In this document: positions 11,613-23,799 of the stretch, one piece after another
How the letters are laid out: every line of letters begins with the position of its first letter
How positions within the stretch are numbered: the first letter of the stretch is position 1
Assembly: GCA_920105625.2 (NCBI GenBank)
Contig: OV050033.1
Location: forward strand, 94,862,280 to 94,926,279
Direction of reading: 5' to 3'
Length of the DNA stretch: 64,000 bases
DNA from: Clusia tigrina
Lineage: Eukaryota > Arthropoda > Insecta > Diptera > Clusiidae
Made by a program: the position numbers and the translations under genes
Notes under the pieces: generated by a model
Told to the model about the DNA's origin: nothing
Database searches by the model: none
The model's input: only the letters and a program-made list of their open reading frames with translations

Positions 11613-12680
11613 AAATGGCCCTAACTTCTGTACGGTACGTCCTACACCTCTCAAAGTTTGCAACATTCAAATGCTTGTAACTTTTTACTGGAGCGTCACA
11701 AAACCTTGAAATTTTGTAATAATAAAGTACTCGAGCCTCTTGTCAATTTAAGCTATCGCTCAAAGTTGTTCTACCCTTGAGTCCCAAATAAAACACTGAT
11801 AAAGCTTCAAAAGGCCCTAACTTCTATACGGTACGTCCTACACCTATCAAAGTTTGCAACATACAAATGCTTGTAACTTTTTACTGGAGCGTCGTAAAAC
11901 CTTGAAACTTTGTAACAATAAAGTACTCGAGCCTCTTGTCAATTTAAGCTATCGCTCAAAGCTATGCTACCCTTGAGTCCCAAATCAAACACTGATAAAA
12001 ATTCAAATGGCCCTAACTTCTGTACGGTACGTCCTACACCTATCAAAGTTTGCAACATACAAATGCTTGTAACTTTTTACTGGAGCGTCATAAAACCTTG
12101 AAATTTTGTAACAATAAAGTAGTCGAGCCTCTTGTCAATTTAAGCTATCGCTCAAAGCTATGCAACCTTTGAGTCCCAAATAAAACACTGATAAAGCTTC
12201 AAATGGCCCTCACTTCTATACGGTACGTTCTACACCTATCAAAGTTTGCAAAATACAAATGCTTGTAACTTTTTACTGGAGCGCCATAAAACCTTGAAAT
12301 TTTGTAACAATAAAGTACTCGAGCCTCTTGTCAATTTAAGCTATCGCTCAAAGCTATGCTACCCTTGAGTCCCAAATCAAACACTGATAAAGCTTCAAAT
12401 GGCCCTAACTTCTATACGGTACGTCCTACAGCTATCAAAGTTTGCAACATACAAATGATTGTAACTTTTTACTGGAGCGTCATAAAACCTTGAAATTTTG
12501 TAACCATAAAATACTCGAGCCTCTTGTTAATTTAAGCTATCGCTCAAAGCTTGCAACATACAAATGCTTGTAACTTTTTACTGGAGCGTCATAAAACCTT
12601 GAAATTTTGTAACAATAAAGTACTCGAGCCTCTTGTCAATTTAAGCTATCGCTCAAAGCTATGCTACCCTTGAGTCCCAA
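11613..12680 (+). repeat. Block of a 1873-bp spaced duplication, copy 2
   Basis: Matches 9740-10807 at an offset of 1873 bp, including the short monomer (12444-12552). It diverges after about 12680, where 'cttcaaagggcc' replaces the earlier 'cttcaaatggcc'. Confidence 0.8.
12444..12552 (+). repeat. 109-bp short monomer 2
   Basis: Same junction ('caaagcttgcaac') and the same linked changes 'gtaaccataaa' and 'cttgttaattt'. It lies 1873 bp from short monomer 1. Confidence 0.88.
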
Positions 12681-14699
12681 ATTAAACACTGATAAAACTT
12701 CAAAGGGCCCTAACTTCTGTACGGTACGTCCTACACCTATCAAAGTTTGCAACATACAAATGCTTGTAACTTTTTACTGGAGCGTGATAAAACCTTGAAA
12801 TTTTGTAACAATAAAGTAGTCGAGCCTCTTGTCAATTTAAGCTATCGCTCAAAGCTGTGCTACCATTGAGTCCAAATCAAACACTGATAAAGCTTCAAGT
12901 GGCCCTAACTTCTATACGGTACGTCCTACACCTATCAAAGTTTGCAACATACAAATGCTTGTAACTTTTTACTGGAGCGTCATAGAACCTTGAAATTTTT
13001 TAACAATAAAGAACTCGAGCCTCTTGTCAATTTAAGCTATCGCTCAAAGCTATGCTACCCTTGAGTCCCAAATAAAACACTTATAAAGCTTCAAATGGCC
13101 CTAACTTCTATACGGTACGTCCTACACCTATCAAAGTTTGCAACATACAAATGCTTGTAACTTTTTACTGGAGCGTCATAAAACCTTGAAATTTTGTAAC
13201 AATAAAGTACTCGAGCCTCTTGTCAATTTAAGCTATCGGTCAAATCTATGCTAACCTTGGGTCCCAAATCAAACAATGATAAAGCTTCAAATGGCCCTAA
13301 CTTCTATACGGTACGTCCAACACCTAGCAAAGTTTGCAACATACAAATGCTTGTATTTTTTTACTGGAGCGTCATAAAACCTTGAAATTTTGTAGCAATA
13401 AAGTACTCGAGCCTCTTGTCAATTTAAGCTATCGCTCAAAGCTATGCTACCCTTGAGTCCCAAATCAAACACTGATAAAGCTTAAAATGGCCCTAACTTC
13501 TATACGGTACGTCCTACAGCTATCAAAGTTTGCAACATATAAATGCTTGTAACTTTTTACTGGAGCGTCATAAAACCTTGAAATTTTGTAACAATAAAGA
13601 TCTCGAGCCTCTTGTCAATTTAAGCTTTCGCTCAAAGCTATGCTACCCTTGAGTCCCAAATCAAGCACTGATAAAACTTCAAATGGCCCTAACTTCTATA
13701 CGGTACGTCCTACACCTATCAAACTTTTCAACATACAAATGCTTGCAACTTTTTACTGGAGCGTCATAAAACCTTGAAATTTTGTAACAATAAAGTACTC
13801 GAGCCTCTTGTCAATTTAAGCTATCGCTCAAAGCTGTGCTACCCTTGAGTCCCAAATCAAACACTGATAAAAATTCAAATGGCCCTAACTTCTGTACGGT
13901 ACGTCCTACACCTATCAAAGTTTGCAACATATAAATGCTTGTAATTTTTTACTGGAGCGTCATAAAACCTTGAAATTTTGTAACAATAAAGTACTCGAGC
14001 CTCTTGTCAATTTAAGCTATCGCTCAAAGTTGTACTACCCTTGAGTCCCAAATAAAACACTGATAAAGCTTCAAATGGCCCTAACTTCTATACGGTACGT
14101 CCTACACCTATCAAAGTTTGCAACATACAAATGCTTGCAACTTTTTACTGGAGCGCCATAAAACCTTGAAATTTTGTAACAATAAAGTACTCGAGCCTCT
14201 TGTCAATTTAAGCTATCGCTCAAAGTTGTTCTACCCTTGAGTCCCAAATAAAACACTGATAAAGCTTCAAAAGGCCCTAACTTCTATACGGTACGTCCTA
14301 CACCTACCAAAGTTTGCAACATACAAATGCTTGTAACTTTTTACTGGAGCGTCGTAAAACCTTGAAATTTTGTAACAATAAAGTACTCGAGCCTCTTGTC
14401 AATTTAAGCTATCGCTCAAAGCTATGCTACCCTTTAGTCCCAAATCAAACACTGATAAAAATTTAAATGGCCCTAACTTCTGTACGGTACGTCCTACACC
14501 TATCAAAGTTTGCAACATACAAATGCTTGTAACTTTTTACTGGAGCGTCATAAAACCTTGAAATTTTGTAACAATAAAGTAGTCGAGCCTCTTGTCAATT
14601 TAAGCTATCGCTCAAAGCTGTGCTACCATTGAGTCCAAATCAAACACTGATAAAGCTTCAAATGGCCCTAACTTCTATACAGTACGTCCTACACCAATC
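12681..14699 (+). repeat. Mosaic satellite monomers
   Basis: About ten units combining variants found elsewhere: 'gtagtcgagcc', which destroys the XhoI site; 'cattgagtccaaatc', which lacks one c; 'aagatctcgag'; and 'gtacgtccaacacctagc' (near 13313), which is also found at 27166, 28841 and 36521. No other features. Confidence 0.75.
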
Positions 14700-17555
14700 A
14701 AAGTTTGCAACATACAAATGCTTGTAACTTTTTACTGGAGCGTCATAAAACCTTGAAATTTTGTAACAATAAAGAATTCGAGCCTCTTGTCAATTTAAGC
14801 TATCGCTCAAAGCTATGCTACCCTTGAGTCCCAAATAAAACACTGATAAAGCTTCAAATGGCCCTAACTTCTATACGGTACGTTCTACACCTATCAAAGT
14901 TTGCAAAATACAAATGCTTGTAACTTTTTACTGGAGCGCCATAAAACCTTGAAATTTTGTAACAATAAAGTACTCGAGCCTCTTGTCAATTTAAGCTATC
15001 GCTCAAAGCTATGCTACCCTTGAGTCCCAAATCACACACTGATAAAGCTTCAAATGGTCCTAACTTCTATACGGTACGTCCTACAGCTATCAAAGTTTGC
15101 AACATATAAATGCTTGTAATTTTTTACTGGAGCTTCATAAAACCTTGAAATTTTGTAACAATAAAGTACTCGAGCCTCTTGTCAATTTAAGCTATCGCTC
15201 AAAGCTATGCTACCCTTGAATCCCAAATCAAACACTGATAAAAATTCAAATGGCCTTAACTTCTATATGGTACGTCCTACACCTATCAAAGTTTGCAACA
15301 TACAAATGCTTGTAACTTTTTATTGGAGCGTCATAAAACCTTGAAATTTTGTAACAATAACGTACTCGAGCCTCTTGTCAATTTAAGCTATCGCTCAAAG
15401 CTGTGCTACCCTTGAGTCCCAAATCAAACACTGATAAAACTTCAAATGGCCCTAACTTCTATACGGTACGTCCTACACCTATCAAAGTTTGCAACATACA
15501 AATGCTTGTAACTTTTTACTGGAGCGTCATAAAACCTTGAAATTTTGTAACAATAAAGTACTCGAGACTCTTGTCTGTTTAAGCTATCGCTCAAAGCTAT
15601 GCTACCCTTGAGTCCCAAATCAAACACTGATAAAAATTTAAATGGCCCTGACTTCTACACGGTACGTCCTACTCCTATCAGAATTTGCAACATACAAATG
15701 CTTGTAATTTTTTACTGGAGGAGAAATAAAACCTTGAAATTTTGTAACAATAAAGTACTCGAGCCTCTTGTCAATTTAACCTATCGCTCAAAGCTGTGCT
15801 AACCTTGAGTCCCAAATCAAACACTGATAGAACTTCAAATGTCCCTAACTTCTATACGGTACGTCCTACACCTATCAAAGTTTGCAACATACAAATGCCT
15901 GCAACTTTTTACTGGAGCTTGAGTCCCAAATAAAACACTGATAAAGCTTCAAATGGCCCTAACTTCTATACGGTACGTCCTACACCTATCAAAGTTTGCA
16001 ACATACAAATGCTTGTAACTTTTTACTGGAGCGTCATAAAACCTTGAAATTTAGTAACAATAAAGTATTTGAGCCTTTTGTCAATTAAGGCTATCGCTCA
16101 AAGCTATGCTACCCTTGAGTCCCAAATCAAACAGTGATAAACATTCAAATGGCCCTAACTTCTATACGGTACGTCCTACACCTATCAAAGTTTGCAACAT
16201 ACAAATGCTTGCAACTTTTTACTGGAGCGGCATAAAACCTTGAAATTTTGTAACAATAAAGTACTCGAGCCTCTTGTCAATTTAAGCTATCGCTCAAAGC
16301 TGTGCTACCATTGAGTCCAAATCAAACACTGATAAAACTTCAAATGGCCCTAACTTCTATACGGTACGTGCTACACCTATCAAAGTTTGCAACATACAAA
16401 TGCTTGCAACTTTTTACTGGAGCGTCATAAAACCTTGAAATTTTGTAACAATAAAGTACTCGAGCCTCTTGTCAATTTAAGCTATCGCTCAAAGCTGTGC
16501 TACCCTTGAGTCCCAAATCAAACACTGATAAAAATTCAAATGGCTTTAACTTCTATACGGTACGTCCTACACCTATCAAAGTTTGCAACATATAAATGCT
16601 TGTAATTTTTTACTGGAGCGTCATAAAACCTTGAAATTTTGTAACAATAAAGTACTCGAGCCTCTTGTCAATTTAAGCTATCGCTCAAAGCTGTGCTACG
16701 ATGAGTCCCAAATCAAACACTGATAAAAATTCAAATGGCCCTAACTTCTATACGGTATGTCCTACACCTATCAAAGTTTGCAACATATAAATGCCTGTAA
16801 TTTTTTACTGGAGCGTCATAAAACCTTGAAATTTTGTAACAATAAAGTACTCGAGCCTCTTGTCAATTTAAGCTATCGCTCAAAGTTGTGCTACCCTTGA
16901 GTCCCAAATAAAACACTGATAAAGCTTCAAATGGCCCTAACTTCTATACGGTACGTCCTACACCTATCAAAGTTTGCAACATACAAATGCTTGCAACTTT
17001 TTACTGGAGCGGCATAAAACCTTGAAATTTTGTAACAATAAAGTACTCGAGCCTCTTGTCAATTTAAGCTATCGCTCAAAGTTGTGCTACCCTTGAGTCC
17101 CAAATAAAACACTGATAAAGCTTCAAATGGCCCTAACTTCTATACGGTACGTCCTACACCTATCAAAGTTTGCAACATACAAATGCTTGCAACTTTTTAC
17201 TGGAGCGGCATAAAACCTTGAAATTTTGTAACAATAAAGTACTCGAGCCTCTTGTCAATTTAAGCTATCGCTCAAAGCTGTGCTACCATTGAGTCCAAAT
17301 CAAACACTGATAAAACTTCAAATGGCCCTAACTTCTATACGGTACGTGCTACACCTATCAAAGTTTGCAACATATAAATGCTTGTAATTTTTTACTGGAG
17401 CGTCATAAAACCTTGAAATTTTGTAACAATAAAGTACTCGAGCCTCTTGTCAATTTAAGCTATCGCCCAAAGCTATGCTACCCTTGAGTCCCAAATCAAA
17501 TACTGATAAAAATTCAAATGGCCTTAACTTCTATACGGTACGTCCTACACCTATC
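14700..17555 (+). repeat. 2856-bp tandem duplication, copy 1
   Basis: Fifteen units including one shortened unit. 'aagaattcgagcc' (near 14771 and 17627), the unusual 'ggaggagaaataaaacc' (near 15717 and 18573) and the 114-bp truncated unit recur at an offset of 2856 bp. Part of this block carries the same variants as 4.1-6.0 kb, so it shares ancestry with the left duplication. Confidence 0.85.
15884..15997 (+). repeat. 114-bp truncated monomer, copy 1
   Basis: An 82-bp internal deletion joins 'tactggagc' to 'ttgagtccc'. The junction shares at most one base between the parents, unlike the 109-bp units, so it looks like end joining or slippage rather than homologous exchange. Confidence 0.85.
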
Positions 17556-20019
17556 AAAGTTTGCAACATACAAATGCTTGTAACTTTTTACTGGAGCGTC
17601 ATAAAACCTTGAAATTTTGTAACAATAAAGAATTCGAGCCTCTTGTCAATTTAAGCTATCGCTCAAAGCTATGCTACCCTTGAGTCCCAAATAAAACACT
17701 GATAAAGCTTCAAATGGCCCTAACTTCTATACGGTACGTTCTACACCTATCAAAGTTTGCAAAATACAAATGCTTGTAACTTTTTACTGGAGCGCCATAA
17801 AACCTTGAAATTTTGTAACAATAAAGTACTCGAGCCTCTTGTCAATTTAAGCTATCGCTCAAAGCTATGCTACCCTTGAGTCCCAAATCACACACTGATA
17901 AAGCTTCAAATGGTCCTAACTTCTATACGGTACGTCCTACAGCTATCAAAGTTTGCAACATATAAATGCTTGTAATTTTTTACTGGAGCGTCATAAAACC
18001 TTGAAATTTTGTAACAATAAAGTACTCGAGCCTCTTGTCAATTTAAGCTATCGCTCAAAGCTATGCTACCCTTGAGTCCCAAATCAAACACTGATAAAAA
18101 TTCAAATGGCCTTAACTTCTATATGGTACGTCCTACACCTATCAAAGTTTGCAACATACAAATGCTTGTAACTTTTTATTGGAGCGTCATAAAACCTTGA
18201 AATTTTGTAACAATAACGTACTCGAGCCTCTTGTCAATTTAAGCTATCGCTCAAAGCTGTGCTACCCTTGAGTCCCAAATCAAACACTGATAAAACTTCA
18301 AATGGCCCTAACTTCTATACGGTACGTCCTACACCTATCAAAGTTTGCAACATACAAATGCTTGTAACTTTTTACTGGAGCGTCATAAAACCTTGAAATT
18401 TTGTAACAATAAAGTACTCGAGACTCTTGTCTGTTTAAGCTATCGCTCAAAGCTATGCTACCCTTGAGTCCCAAATCAAACACTGATAAAAATTTAAATG
18501 GCCCTGACTTCTACACGGTACGTCCTACTCCTATCAGAATTTGCAACATACAAATGCTTGTAATTTTTTACTGGAGGAGAAATAAAACCTTGAAATTTTG
18601 TAACAATAAAGTACTCGAGCCTCTTGTCAATTCAACCTATCGCTCAAAGCTGTGCTAACCTTGAGTCCCAAATCAAACACTGATAGAACTTCAAATGTCC
18701 CTAACTTCTATACGGTACGTCCTACACCTATCAAAGTTTGCAACATACAAATGCCTGCAACTTTTTACTGGAGCTTGAGTCCCAAATAAAACACTGATAA
18801 AGCTTCAAATGGCCCTAACTTCTATACGGTACGTCCTACACCTATCAAAGTTTGCAACATACAAATGCTTGTAACTTTTTACTGGAGCGTCATAAAACCT
18901 TGAAATTTAGTAACAATAAAGTATTTGAGCCTTTTGTCAATTAAGGCTATCGCTCAAAGCTATGCTACCCTTGAGTCCCAAATCAAACACTGATAAACAT
19001 TCAAATGGCCCTAACTTCTATACGGTACGTCCTACACCTATCAAAGTTTGCAACATACAAATGCTTGCAACTTTTTACTGGAGCGGCATAAAACCTTGAA
19101 ATTTTGTAACAATAAAGTACTCGAGCCTCTTGTCAATTTAAGCTATCGCTCAAAGCTGTGCTACCATTGAGTCCAAATCAAACACTGATAAAACTTCAAA
19201 TGGCCCTAACTTCTATACGGTACGTGCTACACCTATCAAAGTTTGCAACATACAAATGCTTGCAACTTTTTACTGGAGCGTCATAAAACCTTGAAATTTT
19301 GTAACAATAAAGTACTCGAGCCTCTTGTCAATTTAAGCTATCGCTCAAAGCTGTGCTACCCTTGAGTCCCAAATCAAACACTGATAAAAATTCAAATGGC
19401 TTTAACTTCTATACGGTACGTCCTACACCTATCAAAGTTTGCAACATATAAATGCTTGTAATTTTTTACTGGAGCGTCATAAAACCTTGAAATTTTGTAA
19501 CAATAAGGTACTCGAGCCTCTTGTCAATTTAAGCTATCGCTCAAAGCTGTGCTACGATGAGTCCCAAATCAAACACTGATAAAAATTCAAATGGCCCTAA
19601 CTTCTATACGGTACGTCCTACACCTATCAAAGTTTGCAACATACAAATGCTTGCAACTTTTTACTGGAGCGGCATAAAACCTTGAAATTTTGTAACAATA
19701 AAGTACTCGAGCCTCTTGTCAATTTAAGCTATCGCTCAAAGCTGTGCTACCATTGAGTCCAAATCAAACACTGATAAAACTTCAAATGGCCCTAACTTCT
19801 ATACGGTACGTGCTACACCTATCAAAGTTTGCAACATATAAATGCTTGTAATTTTTTACTGGAGCGTCATAAAACCTTGAAATTTTGTAACAATAAAGTA
19901 CTCGAGCCTCTTGTCAATTTAAGCTATCGCCCAAAGCTATGCTACCCTTGAGTCCCAAATCAAATACTGATAAAAATTCAAATGGCCTTAACTTCTATAC
20001 GGTACGTCCTACACCTATC
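17556..20019 (+). repeat. 2856-bp tandem duplication, copy 2, lacking two monomers
   Basis: The copy follows copy 1 at an offset of 2856 bp until about 19600, then at 2464 bp ('tatcgcccaaag' at 17461 and 19925). The difference is 392 bp, exactly two monomers, so two units were lost from this copy or gained by copy 1. The few substitutions seen include 'caattcaacc' for 'caatttaacc' near 18631. Confidence 0.85.
18740..18853 (+). repeat. 114-bp truncated monomer, copy 2
   Basis: The same 82-bp deletion with the same junction 'actggagcttgag', 2856 bp after copy 1. It was carried along by the tandem duplication. Confidence 0.85.
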
Positions 20020-21059
20020 AAAGTTTGCAACATATAAATGCTTGTAATTTTTTACTGGAGCGTCATAAAACTTTGAAATTTTGTAACAATAAAGAACTCG
20101 AGCCTCTTGTCAATTTAAGCTATCGCTCAAAGCTATGCTACCCTTGAGTCCCAAATCAAGCACTGATAAAACTTGAAATGGCCCTAACTTCTATACGGTA
20201 CGTCCTACACCTATCAAAGTTTGCAACATACAAATGCTTGCAACTTTTTACTGGAGCGTCATAAAACCTTGAAATATTGGAACAATAAAGTACTCGATCC
20301 TCTTGTCAAATTAAGCTATCGCTCAAAGCTGTGCAACCCTTGAGTCCCAAATCAAACACTGATAAAAATTCAAATGGCCCTAACTTCTATACGGTACGTC
20401 CTACACCTATCAAAGTTTGCAACATATAAATGCTTGTAATTTTTTACTGGAGCATCATAAAACCTTGAAATTTTGTAACAATAAAGTACTCGAGCCTCTT
20501 GTCAATTTAAGCTATCGCTCAAAGTTGTGCTACCCTTGAGTCCCAAATAAAACACTGATAAAGCTTCAAATGGCCCTAACTTCTATACGGTACGTCCTAC
20601 ACCTATCAAAATTTGCAACATACAAATGCTTGTAACTTTTTACTGGAGCGCCATAAAACCTTGCAATTTTGTGACAATAAAGTACTCGAGCCTCTTGTCA
20701 ATTTAAGCTATCGCTCAAAGCTGTGCTACCCTTGAGTCCCAAATCAAACACTGATAAAACTTCAAATGGCCCTAACTTCTATACGGTACGTCCTACACCT
20801 ATCAAAGTTTGCAACATACAAATGCTTGTAACTTTTTACTGGAGCGTCATAAAACCTTGAAATTTTGTAACAATAAAGAACTCGAGCCTCTTGTCAATTT
20901 AAGCTATCGCTCAAAGCTATGCTAGCCTTGAGTCCCAAATCAAGCACTGATAAAACTTGAAATGGCCCTAACTTCTATACGGTACGTCCTACACCTATCA
21001 AAGTTTGCAACATACAAATGCTTGTAACTTTTTACTGGAGCGTCATAAAACCTTGAAAT
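20020..21059 (+). repeat. Monomers shared with 8.0-8.9 and 23.7-24.6 kb
   Basis: About five units. 'gtgcaaccct' (20331) recurs at 23855, an offset of 3524 bp, and 'gctagcc' (20921) recurs at 24445 at the same offset. It also matches the block near 8.1-8.8 kb. Confidence 0.75.
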
Positions 21060-22429
21060 TTTGTAACAATAAAGTACTCGAGCCTCTTGTCAATTTAAGC
21101 TATCGGTCAAAGCTATGCTAACCTTGGTTCCCAAATCAAACAATGATAAAGCTTCAAATGGCCCTAACATCTATACGGTACGTCCAACACCTAGCAAAGT
21201 TTGCAACATACAAATGCTTGTATTTTTTTACTGGAGCGTCATAAAACCTTGAAATTTTGTAGCAATAAAGTACTCGAGCCTCTTGTCAATTTAAGCTATC
21301 GCTCAAAGCTATGCTACCCTTGAGTCCCAAATCAAACACTGATAAAAATTCAAATGGCCCTAACTTCTGTACGGTACGTCCTACACCTATCAAAGTTTGC
21401 AACATACAAATGCTTGTAACTTTTTACTGGAGCGTCATAAAACCTTGAAAGTTTGTAACAATAAAGTAGTCGAGCCTCTTGTCAATTTAAGCTATCGCTC
21501 AAAGCTGTGCTACCATTGAGTCCAAATCAAACACTGATGAAGCTTCAAATGGCCCTAACTTCTATACGGTACGTCCTACACCTATCAAAGTTTGCAACAT
21601 ACAAATGCTTGTAACTTTTTATTGGAGCGTCATAAAACCTTGAAATTTTGTAACAAAAAAGAACTCGAGCCTCTTGTCATTTTAAGCTATCGCTCAAAGC
21701 TATGCTACTCTTGAGTCCCAAATAAAACACTGATAAAGCTTCAAATGGCCCTAACTTCTGTACGGTACGTCCTACACCTCTCAAAGTTTGCAACATTCAA
21801 ATGCTTGTAACTTTTTACTGGAGCGTCACAAAACCTTGAAATTTTGTAATAATAAAGTACTCGAGCCTCTTGTCAATTTAAGCTATCGCTCAAAGTTGTT
21901 CTACCCTTGAGTCCCAAATAAAACACTGATAAAGCTTCAAAAGGCCCTAACTTCTATACGGTACGTCCTACACCTATCAAAGTTTGCAACATACAAATGC
22001 TTGTAACTTTTTACTGGAGCGTCGTAAAACCTTGAAATTTTGTAACAATAAAGTACTCGAGCCTCTTGTCAATTTAAGCTATCGCTCAAAGCTGTGCAAC
22101 CATTGAGTCCAAATCAAATACTGATAAAAATTCAAATGGCCTTAACTTCTATACTGTACGTCCTACACCTATCAAAGTGTGCAACATATAAATGCTTGTA
22201 ATTTTTTACTGGAGCATCATAAAACCTTGAAATTTTGTAACAATAAAGAACTCGAGCCTCTGGTCAATTTAAGCTATCGCTCAAAGCTATGCTACCCTTG
22301 AGTCCCAAATCAAGCACTGATAAAACTTGAAATGGCCCTAACTTCTATACGGTACGTCCTACACCTATCAAAGTTTGCAACATACAAATGCTTGCAACTT
22401 TTTACTGGAGCGTCATAAAACCTTGAAAT
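21060..22429 (+). repeat. 1370-bp tandem duplication (7-mer), copy 1
   Basis: Seven monomers (7 x 196 minus 2). 'accttggttccc' with 'ggccctaacatctatacgg' and 'acacctagcaaag' (from 21121) recurs exactly 1370 bp downstream (22491). The copies differ by only a few bases. Confidence 0.85.
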
Positions 22430-23799
22430 TTTGTAACAATAAAGTACTCGAGCCTCTTGTCAATTTAAGCTATCGGTCAAAGCTATGCTAACCTTGGTTC
22501 CCAAATCAAACAATGATAAAGCTTCAAATGGCCCTAACATCTATACGGTACGTCCAACACCTAGCAAAGTTTGCAACATACAAATGCTTGTATTTTTTTA
22601 CTGGAGCGTCATAAAACCTTGAAATTTTGTAGCAATAAAGTACTCGAGCCTCTTGTCAATTTAAGCTATCGCTCAAAGCTATGCTACCCTTGAGTCCCAA
22701 ATCAAACACTGATAAAAATTCAAATGGCCCTAACTTCTGTACGGTACGTCCTACACCTATCAAAGTTTGCAACATACAAATGCTTGTAACTTTTTACTGG
22801 AGCGTCATAAAACCTTGAAAGTTTGTAACAATAAAGTAGTCGAGCCTCTTGTCAATTTAAGCTATCGCTCAAAGATGTGCTACCATTGAGTCCAAATCAA
22901 ACACTGATGAAGCTTCAAATGGCCCTAACTTCTATACGGTACGTCCTACACCTATCAAAGTTTGCAACATACAAATGCTTGTAACTTTTTATTGGAGCGT
23001 CATAAAACCTTGACATTTTGTAACAAAAAAGAACTCGAGCCTCTTGTCATTTTAAGCTATCGCTCAAAGCTATGCTACTCTTGAGTCCCAAATAAAACAC
23101 TGATAAAGCTTCAAATGGCCCTAACTTCTGTACGGTACGTCCTACACCTCTCAAAGTTTGCAACATTCAAATGCTTGTAACTTTTTACTGGAGCGTCACA
23201 AAACCTTGAAATTTTGTAATAATAAAGTACTCGAGCCTCTTGTCAATTTAAGCTATCGCTCAAAGTTGTTCTACCCTTGAGTCCCAAATAAAACACTGAT
23301 AAAGCTTCAAAAGGCCCTAACTTCTATACGGTACGTCCTACACCTATCAAAGTTTGCAACATACAAATGCTTGTAACTTTTTACTGGAGCGTCGTAAAAC
23401 CTTGAAATTTTGTAACAATAAAGTACTCGAGCCTCTTGTCAATTTAAGCTATCGCTCAAAGCTGTGCAACCATTGAGTCCAAATCAAATACTGATAAAAA
23501 TTCAAATGGCCTTAACTTCTATACTGTACGTCCTACACCTATCAAAGTGTGCAACATATAAATGCTTGTAATTTTTTACTGGAGCATCATAAAACCTTGA
23601 AATTTTGTAACAATAAAGAACTCGAGCCTCTGGTCAATTTAAGCTATCGCTCAAAGCTATGCTACCCTTGAGTCCCAAATCAAGCACTGATAAAACTTGA
23701 AATGGCCCTAACTTCTATACGGTACGTCCTACACCTATCAAAGTTTGCAACATACAAATGCTTGCAACTTTTTACTGGAGCGTCATAAAACCTTGAAAT
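22430..23799 (+). repeat. 1370-bp tandem duplication (7-mer), copy 2
   Basis: Second copy. Differences seen: 'caaagatgtgc' (near 22873) for 'caaagctgtgc', and 'ccttgacattttg' (near 23010) for 'ccttgaaattttg'. It diverges after about 23800 into monomers resembling 20.3 kb. Confidence 0.85.

Noticed and set aside
15717..15733. 'ggaggagaaataaa' as a ribosome-binding site or insertion scar
   Set aside because: It replaces 'ggagcgtcataaa' at equal register in one monomer and its duplicate, so it is a local mutation cluster in a satellite unit. There is no prokaryotic gene context.
15599..15802. 67-codon plus-strand frames at 15599 and 18455
   Set aside because: Both sit in the duplicated 'ggaggagaaataaa' monomers and are by-products of that variant. 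The two differ only by a substitution carried in the repeat.
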